Source: Chenopodium formosanum (lineage: Eukaryota > Streptophyta > Magnoliopsida > Caryophyllales > Amaranthaceae). Taken from it: a stretch of 64,000 bases of DNA. Shown piece after piece: positions 58,167 to 64,000 of the stretch (position 1 is the first letter of the stretch; each line of letters opens with the position of its first letter). Where the stretch lies: NCBI GenBank assembly GCA_024500155.1, contig CM044859.1:47600003-47664002 (forward strand). The letters are read 5' to 3'. The notes beneath the pieces are model-generated. The model was not told the DNA's origin. It did not search any database and saw only the letters and a list, made by a program, of their open reading frames with translations. The translations under genes were made by a program, and so were the position numbers.

Positions 58167-59423
58167 ATGCCAACCACACACCAAGTTCCCATACCTATCA
58201 TAGAAGACAATGATATTGTCAAGCAGTTCAAGAAAACCAAGGTTGAAATGAATGTATGGAAGCTTCTAGCAACATCTCGAGATCATATGTTGACAGTGAT
58301 GAATGCCTTGGATAAGATAGGGATAGATTCTGACACCACTCCTGAGGGGTTGGCTAACTTCCTTACGAGTGATCTCCCTAGTCCTATCAACTTGATTACC
58401 TTTTATGACAAGGATTTACCTCCAGAAGGTGACAAGCATTATAAAGCACTAAACCTCACAGTAGTTTGCAAGAGGATTAACGTCCCTATGACTCTTGTAG
58501 ACGATGGATCGGCCATTAATGTCTGTCCACTCAGAACTGCGAGGATGCTAGGCATAAGGGATGAAGACTTAACCCCGTCAACACAAGTAATAAGAGCTTA
58601 TGATAACACTCGTCGTCAAGCTCTTGGCAAGATTACCATGAATATAACGGCGGGAGCGATTGAACACACTACTACATTTCAAGTGGTAGATATAAAAGCC
58701 TCATTCAACTTACTGTTGGAACGCCCTTGGCTTCATGACCTAAAGGCCGTCCCTTCATCTCTCCACCAACGGGTAAAATCCATAGTTAGAGGAATTCCTT
58801 TTACGATCGATGCTTCACCCATGAGGATTAAAGCTATAGAAAATCCAATAATTAATGTGGAGCACGATGAAGACGATGAAGACCTGTGGGGCTTTAATGA
58901 AGAGGTCTCCTTAATCAAAGATGATGAAAGGACCCCTCTCTTCCATGACCCCCACTCTAATATGATAGTGAACACCATTTTGAAGAAGCAAGGACATTTT
59001 CTTAGAATGACTCTAGGAAAGAAGAAAGGAATAGCAAAATTGCTAGAATTACCTGGCCTCCCTAAGTTAGACACTTTCAGACTTCGTTTCGAACCGACTA
59101 GGGAAGATCTCAAGCGAGCCCAGGAAAAGTCAAAGGCACGTAGGAATGCTCGCATCCAAAAGAAAGCAATCCCAATGGATCATTATTTTCTCACACTCAA
59201 TGGACAATTCATAAAAGAAGGAGAAGACTACCCATGTTACGAATTTCCCAAACCTTTTGTTGTAAATGGCATAAGGCAACTGGGGTTCGAAATTTTCTTA
59301 GATTGCTATTTTCTAGATGAAATCCCAACTCCTATCCTCAAGGAGAAAGCACCCCCATGCTTTGACTTTAATGTTATGGGATTACTATTTGGGCGAGAAA
59401 AAGATAAGCCGAAGTACATATAG
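58167..59423 (+). CDS. Tat/Ogre-type aspartic protease region
   Basis: 418 codons open from ATG 58167. That ATG is probably not a natural start: the preceding gag frame (57949-58203) overlaps it in another frame, so a frameshift separates them. The protease core reads TLVDDGSAINVCPLRTARML at about residues 111-130, the DDGS active-site form seen in Ogre/Tat elements. It is followed by the flap-like VIRAYDNTRRQALG and the LLLERPWLH strand. The C-terminal half is the linker towards reverse transcriptase, with an Arg/Lys-rich segment. The product would cleave the Gag-Pol polyprotein. Confidence 0.75.
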   Translation: MPTTHQVPIPIIEDNDIVKQFKKTKVEMNVWKLLATSRDHMLTVMNALDKIGIDSDTTPEGLANFLTSDLPSPINLITFYDKDLPPEGDKHYKALNLTVVCKRINVPMTLVDDGSAINVCPLRTARMLGIRDEDLTPSTQVIRAYDNTRRQALGKITMNITAGAIEHTTTFQVVDIKASFNLLLERPWLHDLKAVPSSLHQRVKSIVRGIPFTIDASPMRIKAIENPIINVEHDEDDEDLWGFNEEVSLIKDDERTPLFHDPHSNMIVNTILKKQGHFLRMTLGKKKGIAKLLELPGLPKLDTFRLRFEPTREDLKRAQEKSKARRNARIQKKAIPMDHYFLTLNGQFIKEGEDYPCYEFPKPFVVNGIRQLGFEIFLDCYFLDEIPTPILKEKAPPCFDFNVMGLLFGREKDKPKYI

Positions 59424-59930
59424 GATAATTCCTCGCTCATCCAAACGGTCCTACAAAGCGAAAGCTTTGACCCCTCAAAGCTCATCACTCCAGCGGAAGG
59501 ATCACTACAAGGGTGGTGCAAGACAATCAAGGTGACTACTCCAAGTGGAAGGAGAATCTCCATTACGACAGGGCAAGGACCGATGTCCGAAGAGTCGTCT
59601 GAGTCAGAGTCAGGGTCTTTTCCTATAGAGTCATCTAAGTCCTTAGTTGTAGCACTCCATTCATCTATCTCTTCCCCAAGGATAGTTAGCATTCAAGTCC
59701 CTGAGGACATATCTCTTTTCAATGTAATGATCTCAGAATTTAATAATATGGCTTCTTCTCCTTACTCTTTGTGATCTTCTTTAACCCAAGATGACGAGCA
59801 TTGCTTAACTAATAATGAAAAGGACAAAGAACTTATTAAAGCAATGGAAACACTTGAAAAGAAAACACCGATAATAGAGGAAACTGAGACGGTTGGTATC
59901 TCAAATGATTCCATGAACACACCATACCAC
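59424..59930 (+). other. Protease-RT linker of element II (decayed)
   Basis: Short Ser/Glu-rich frames (59532-59774 reads SEESSESESGSF and SPRIVSIQVPEDISLFN) broken by stops. This is the variable linker preceding the RT in Tat elements. Confidence 0.55.
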
Positions 59931-60845
59931 TAATTCAAGGAATGAAACATGTAAATCAAAAGTTGCGTCAAATGAAACCCGACGTAGCTCTTAAAATAAA
60001 AGAAGAAGTTCAAAAACAAATAACTGCCGGTTTTATCAGGGTATCCAAATACCCCGAATAGGTGGCCAACGTTGTCCCAGTTCCGAAAAAGGATGGAAGG
60101 GTAAAAATGTGTGTCGACTATCGAGATCTAAATAAGGCAAGTCCAAAGGACGACTTCCCTTTACCACACATCGATATTCTGGTAGATAATACAGCGAATC
60201 ATGCACTTCTCTCGTTCATGGACGGATACGCGGGGTACAATCAAATTCTCGTGGCAGAAGAAGACATGGAGAAAACAACCTTCATAACACTATGGGGTAC
60301 TTACTGCTACACGGTAATGTCATTCGGGTTGAAAAACGCAGGTGCTACTTACCAACGAGCAGCGACTGCCTTGCTCCATGACATGATGCACAAAGAAGTT
60401 GAAGTATATGTGGACGATATGATTGTGAAGTCAAAAGATCTCCCAGGCTATCAAGTAGCCTTGAGAAAATTCTTCGAAAGGCTAAGAAAATACAACATGA
60501 GGTTGAACCAATCCAAGTGTGCTTTTGGAGTCACCTTGGGCAAGCTTTTGGGTTATGTCATAAGCTCTAGAGGAATAGAGATAGACCTAACCAAGATCAA
60601 GGCAATCATGTCAATCCCACCGCCCAAAACCGAGAAGCAAATTCGAGGATTTATTGGCCGGTTGCAATACATAAGCAGGTTCATATCAAAATTGACAACA
60701 ATATGTGAACCAATATTCCAGAAGCTTAAAAAGAATGTAACAGTAATATGGGATGACGAGTGTCAAAAAGCCTTTGAAAAGATCAAAGCCTATCTCGCAA
60801 ATCCTCCAGTATTAGCACCAGCACTTCCAGGAATACCTCTTAGAT
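59931..60845 (+). pseudogene. Tat/Ogre reverse transcriptase, truncated
   Basis: The RT begins around VNQKLRQMKPDVALKIKEEV (59950) and passes a TAG at 60059-60061 where YPEWVAN is expected. It is then open to about 60840: VPVPKKDGRVKMCVDYRDLN, LSFMDGYAGYNQI, TTFITLWGTYCYTVMSFGLK and the catalytic YVDDMIVKSK. It stops at APALPGIPL, before RNase H. The next 12 residues are unrelated, marking the junction with the antisense PMD segment. RNase H and integrase are absent. The FMDGYAGYNQI form is characteristic of Tat-clade RT. Confidence 0.85.
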
Positions 60846-62156
60846 CGTATAAGATATGGAATCGCTCCATATGTCCCTAAGAAGTAGCGACGCTTGGCGG
60901 TATACTGCGCAGCTAACCCAGGGACAACCAAGCCGATCCACGGCCGGTACTGCACGTCAGGCTCCTGCGAAGAACGCCTATCAGATAAGGATCTACCAAA
61001 GGTAATAAGAAAGTGTTCAACTATACAAAAGAACCATTCCGAGATGATCTGATCTTGGACATAAGCAGTAGACATCCCAACGCGGCGGTCTCCCCAACAA
61101 GCGCTCACTGGAAACCTGCGCGGCGACGGTCTCGCTGGCACAACTGAGGGAAAGTACTCGTAGAACCAGATCTACAAAAGGCAAAAAGTATCAGCAAGTG
61201 CTAACCAAAGCTTATAGCTAAACTTTATGGGAGATAAAGTATACCTCTACGACTCTCCAAAAGCCGGACAGAGCGACGTTTCTCGTGAAGGACCGATGTC
61301 GGCACGAGTCTCGTAACGCCCGGACAAAGTCAGCATAGGCCAAGCTGGCCCAGTCGTAAGTCCCGATCAAGTGAAGATCACGGACCGCAAGAAGGTAGTA
61401 AAACAGCACTCTACTACCCTTGTCAGAGGAAAACGTCCCTGACAGCAAGATAAGCACAAAGATGCGCACCCGCTGCTCTTGGGTGGTAACATCATCCTCG
61501 AAAGCTGCCGCCAGAGTCGATCGGCGAATGCCTTTTGCGCTAAACTTGGTCGACTCTACCTCAGCATGAGCCCGAACAACAATCGGACCCAACAGTTCCT
61601 CAACCTCAAGAGAGAAGACGCTGATCTCGTTGTCGAACGACAGCGCGACAGAACTAAACTCCAGCCCCGTAATGAGACTGGAGTCGGTTGGGGTGACCAT
61701 CATCTCACCCCAAGGGAAGTGGAAAGTGTTGGTGGAGTCCACCAGGGCACGAGCCACGTGATGACTCCCGCTAGAGGCAATCATGGCCTCCGAGGTCTCA
61801 AACAGTTCAGTCAACCCGCAAGACTCCCAGAGAAGTCTCACATCTCCATCGACACTGATATGCATCTTGTACAGGTCGCCCAGGGTAACGCAGCCTGAGC
61901 CGTGGTAGCGCGTCCTACCAACCGTGATCCCACGTCGCAACCTCTCAGAAATATGGTGGACGGGGGAGAAGTACAGAGTTCGCTCATCCCACTCAAGGAG
62001 GGGACCAAGAGAAATGGACGGGTCGGCGTCCTCCTCTACGGGCTCATGCTCTTGTCGTGTGTCTCGGGACCGTGAACCCGAACCTCGCTGTCTAGCTATG
62101 CTACATTGTGCAAAATCATCATAAATTAAGGTTCTATAATATCTAAGGTTCGCCTA
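60846..62156 (-). CDS. Antisense gene with plant mobile domain (PMD/MAIN-like)
   Basis: A minus-strand gene inside element II. Exon A is open from about 62156 to 61245; it has no in-frame ATG, and the domain begins near LEWDERTLYFSPVHH. It contains HFPWGEMMVTPTDSSLITGL and the WASLAYADFVRAL helix. The donor GAG|GTATAC at 61244 and acceptor TGTAG|ATCTGG at 61171 define a 73-bp intron with matching phase. Exon B continues IWFYEYFPSVVPARPSP and is open to about 60846, possibly with further introns. This order matches the aminotransferase-like plant mobile domain (PF10536), found in MAIN-type nuclear proteins and often carried by retroelements. Its GC content is clearly higher than the surrounding gag-pol, which suggests separate origin. 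Confidence 0.7.
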
Positions 62157-62720
62157 GCCGCATGATACTATGTTCGCAAAAAAAACAGAGTACGTAGTAC
62201 TAAAACAGAGCACAATTTCAAATTGAGCATACACGACATTTTTCAAGCAATCAAACAATTTATTACAATATTATTGTAATTATTGTGACAAATTGGACAA
62301 GAATTGCTAGCAAGAACACCAAGAACAAGCTACATTGTATTCCCGACCTTAAAAGGTCCAACGATGGTGATTTGTTCGTTTCTTCACCAAATTGAGTCAA
62401 ACAAGTCTTAAATTACTTACATAGATCGGGAAAATAGATGAAATAAGCTTCGATTTGCAACAAATTTGAGCGAATTTGGCTGAGAAACGAGCAAGAACGA
62501 GTGAATTGAAGCACAGCGGCGATTTTCGAACAAAAAGCAAGCAGCAGCAGAGAAAATGACAAAGAAAGGGATATATACGGAAATCCCAACTCTAGCGCCA
62601 AGCGACAGGATTTGGCTCCAGAAGATAAGGTTTAGCGTCTGGCGCTAGAGCCAAATATGTGGCGCCAACAAAATTTCAGTGGCGACAGAATGCTCGGCCA
62701 CTCAGTGCGGTTATTTCGAC
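62157..62720 (-). promoter_or_regulatory. Probable promoter and 5' UTR of the antisense PMD gene
   Basis: On the minus strand a TATA-like CCGTATATATCCC lies at 62571-62580. Immediately upstream (62592-62690) is a GC-rich array with TAGCGCCA, GGCGCTAGA, GGCGCCA and GGCGACAG words, the same arrangement as in the LTR promoters of this window. 62157-62560 would be transcribed leader. Inference from layout only. Confidence 0.45.
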
Positions 62721-62864
62721 CTCTAACAATATTTTGGGTTCCTTGGTACGCTAGTTAGCCCCTCTAAGCAATTTGACATGATTTAGTAATCGGCTTGATT
62801 ACAATTGCATAAAGTGATCGACTTGATGAATGATCGTCTCACTTAGCTTAAAGCGCCTAAGCAT

Positions 62865-63025
62865 TGGCTCATCGCAAAGCACCGACATAATGGTTCATAT
62901 AGAAAAAGCACCGATGTAATGGTTCATATAGCAGAGGCACCGATATACTGGTTCATAATTCAGAAGGCACCGACATACAGATTCAAAAGTAGCAAAAGCA
63001 CCGACGTACTGGCATAGCGGAAGAA
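62865..63025. repeat. Short tandem repeat, about 37 bp, five units
   Basis: Units start GCACCGACATAATGGTTCAT, GCACCGATGTAATGGTTCAT, GCACCGATATACTGGTTCAT, then two more diverged ones. They lie in the 3' region of element II between the PMD promoter and the 3' LTR. Confidence 0.75.
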
Positions 63026-63059
63026 AAGTTCAAGCGAGCTTTTAAAGATCGACAAGCGT

Positions 63060-63425
63060 GGGTCTTCGGTAATTCTCCTCGGAATATTATCGTAACAAAT
63101 GAGAATAGCTTCAGGCGAGGATATCTTTGGCAGCGTTCCCTAGCTTGCGGAGAGTTGTCACAAACAACTGGAGGTGATTTCAAGCGGAGTTATCTTCGAT
63201 CGTGTTCCCTGGCTTGCGGAAGATGGTCACAAAGCGCTATAAGATGGTTTCAAGCGAAACAATCTTCGATAAGGTTCTCTAGCTTGCAGAAGTCTATCAT
63301 GGTGGAATTGGAGGCATTTACAAGCGTAGCAGTCTATAGGCGACATTCTCTAGCTTGCAGAAGGTCGTCAAAACAAACAGCAGGATGGCGTTCCCTAGCT
63401 TGCGGAAGGTTATCACAAAAATAGC
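63060..63425. repeat. Diverged tandem repeat, about 60-65 bp, five to six units
   Basis: Recurring GCGTTCCCTAGCTTGCGGA, GTGTTCCCTGGCTTGCGGAA, GGTTCTCTAGCTTGCAGAA, CATTCTCTAGCTTGCAGAA and GCGTTCCCTAGCTTGCGGAA, alternating with TTCAAGCG / ATCTTCGAT words. Tandem arrays ahead of the 3' LTR are typical of Tat/Ogre elements. The open frames here are artefacts. Confidence 0.8.
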
Positions 63426-63641
63426 GAATACAGCAACAAATCGGTTACCTTCAGAGACGTGTGCTCGACGGTGCAAGATACGTGTTTCTTAACTCTTTTA
63501 TCTGTTTTAACTAACGCTAGTTTTCAGGTATCGACGTTACAAGAGTTATTTAGGATCGCAGAACGTTCTGAATCATTCTCCGTCCCTATCGCTAAGTTGA
63601 CTTTTATTTTCGAAACTTGCGTTTCTCCAAAGTCAGTCAAA

Positions 63642-63652
63642 GTGGGGGCTTC
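63642..63652 (+). promoter_or_regulatory. Polypurine tract of element II
   Basis: AAGTGGGGGCT directly before the 3' LTR start, in the position where plus-strand DNA synthesis is primed. Confidence 0.7.
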
Positions 63653-64000
63653 TATAGACACCCATTTGTGTCTCCCCAAAACCAAACCCGGTGATGAGTA
63701 CCTTTCGCGTCGAATCATAACCGAATGAACTGAAAGTGTGGAAGGTCTAGTGTTGCGGATAGTTTAATTCTTTTCTCTTCTCTCTACTTTTGAAAACCTA
63801 TTTTAAGAAAACAGTTAATCCAGTTTATTTTTGTCCATAGCAAGGGTCCAATAATGGTACATTAGATGGAGCTTGAAAAGTGCTTTCCAACGATATATTA
63901 TAAGCCCAATTTCGATGAATAATGAGGAAGTTATGTCCAAATTACTAACCTGGGCCCGGTTTGGTCTTTATATGCGGCCCAATGATCTAGAGGAGGGCCT
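63653..64000 (+). mobile_element. 3' LTR of Tat-like element II (partial)
   Basis: Collinear with LTR B from its first bases (TATAGACACCC here, TGTAGACACCC in B) to the window edge, with several substitutions. The LTR terminus TG has become TA. Confidence 0.9.

Noticed and set aside
58733..59155. Minus-strand 140-codon frame under the Tat protease region
   Set aside because: Antisense of a recognisable protease-linker frame, with no domain of its own.
61479..61898. Plus-strand 139-codon frame opposite the PMD gene
   Set aside because: The minus-strand reading has recognisable PMD motifs and consistent splice sites; the plus-strand reading has neither.
63155..63424. 89-codon plus frame with Ser/Cys/Arg repeats
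   Set aside because: Translation of the 60-bp tandem repeat array; period and frame drift show no coding constraint.

Overview
This is nuclear DNA from a flowering plant, probably a core eudicot and perhaps Caryophyllales (low confidence on family). It is AT-rich and intron-bearing, uses plant-type splice sites, and is filled with plant LTR retrotransposons, a LINE, Helitrons and MITEs. The only recognisable host gene is at the left edge: the 5' half of a NARROW LEAF 1 (NAL1)-type trypsin-like protease gene on the minus strand, with exons at 8572-9060, 6417-6560 and 4484-4724. The remaining exons are not visible in the leftmost 4.5 kb. Three Stowaway-like MITEs lie to the left of exon 3 and another MITE lies in intron 1.

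From 9.8 to 13.5 kb there is a cluster of small DNA transposons. Several non-autonomous Helitron termini are visible, and one Helitron carries a 1,033-bp Mutator-like (MULE) element with a perfect 9-bp target duplication. From 13.5 kb to the right edge the window is essentially a retrotransposon nest, and most boundaries can be read from target-site duplications (TSDs). A Tat/Ogre-like LTR (LTR A, plus strand, 13547-40621) is split twice. A L1-type LINE (minus, 14612-30158, TSD TTATTATGATT) sits in it, and so does a Copia element (minus, 30376-40097, TSD GCTTG). The LINE ORF1 is itself split by a solo LTR of the same Tat-like family (LTR C, 19322-28920, TSD AGGGG). That solo LTR is in turn split by a gag-only LTR element (19869-27509, TSD ATAAT).

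After LTR A come its PBS and leader. The leader is interrupted by a different solo LTR (LTR D, 41036-42711, TSD ACTAC) and by a tandem LTR-internal-LTR-internal chromovirus, possibly CRM-like (43946-50571, TSD AAGTA). A decayed gag follows, then LTR B (52392-54262), which starts a second Tat-like element. That element has a leader, a gag with three zinc-knuckle modules, a protease, a truncated reverse transcriptase, an antisense plant-mobile-domain (PMD) gene, a 3' tandem-repeat region and the start of its 3' LTR (63653-64000).

The most unusual signal is shared by all the LTR families here. Just upstream of the TATA box, each U3 carries a short GC-rich array of repeated, often palindromic words (GGCGCCA, TAGCGC, CCGTGACACGG, GCGGGCGCGGG, GCTAGC and similar). 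In the three copies of the Tat-like LTR the flanks are conserved while the array itself has been replaced. The antisense PMD gene has such an array at the same place relative to a TATA-like box. Nonsense mutations across the elements fall repeatedly on tryptophan codons, as expected from C-to-T decay of methylated DNA. No rRNA, tRNA gene or CRISPR array was seen.
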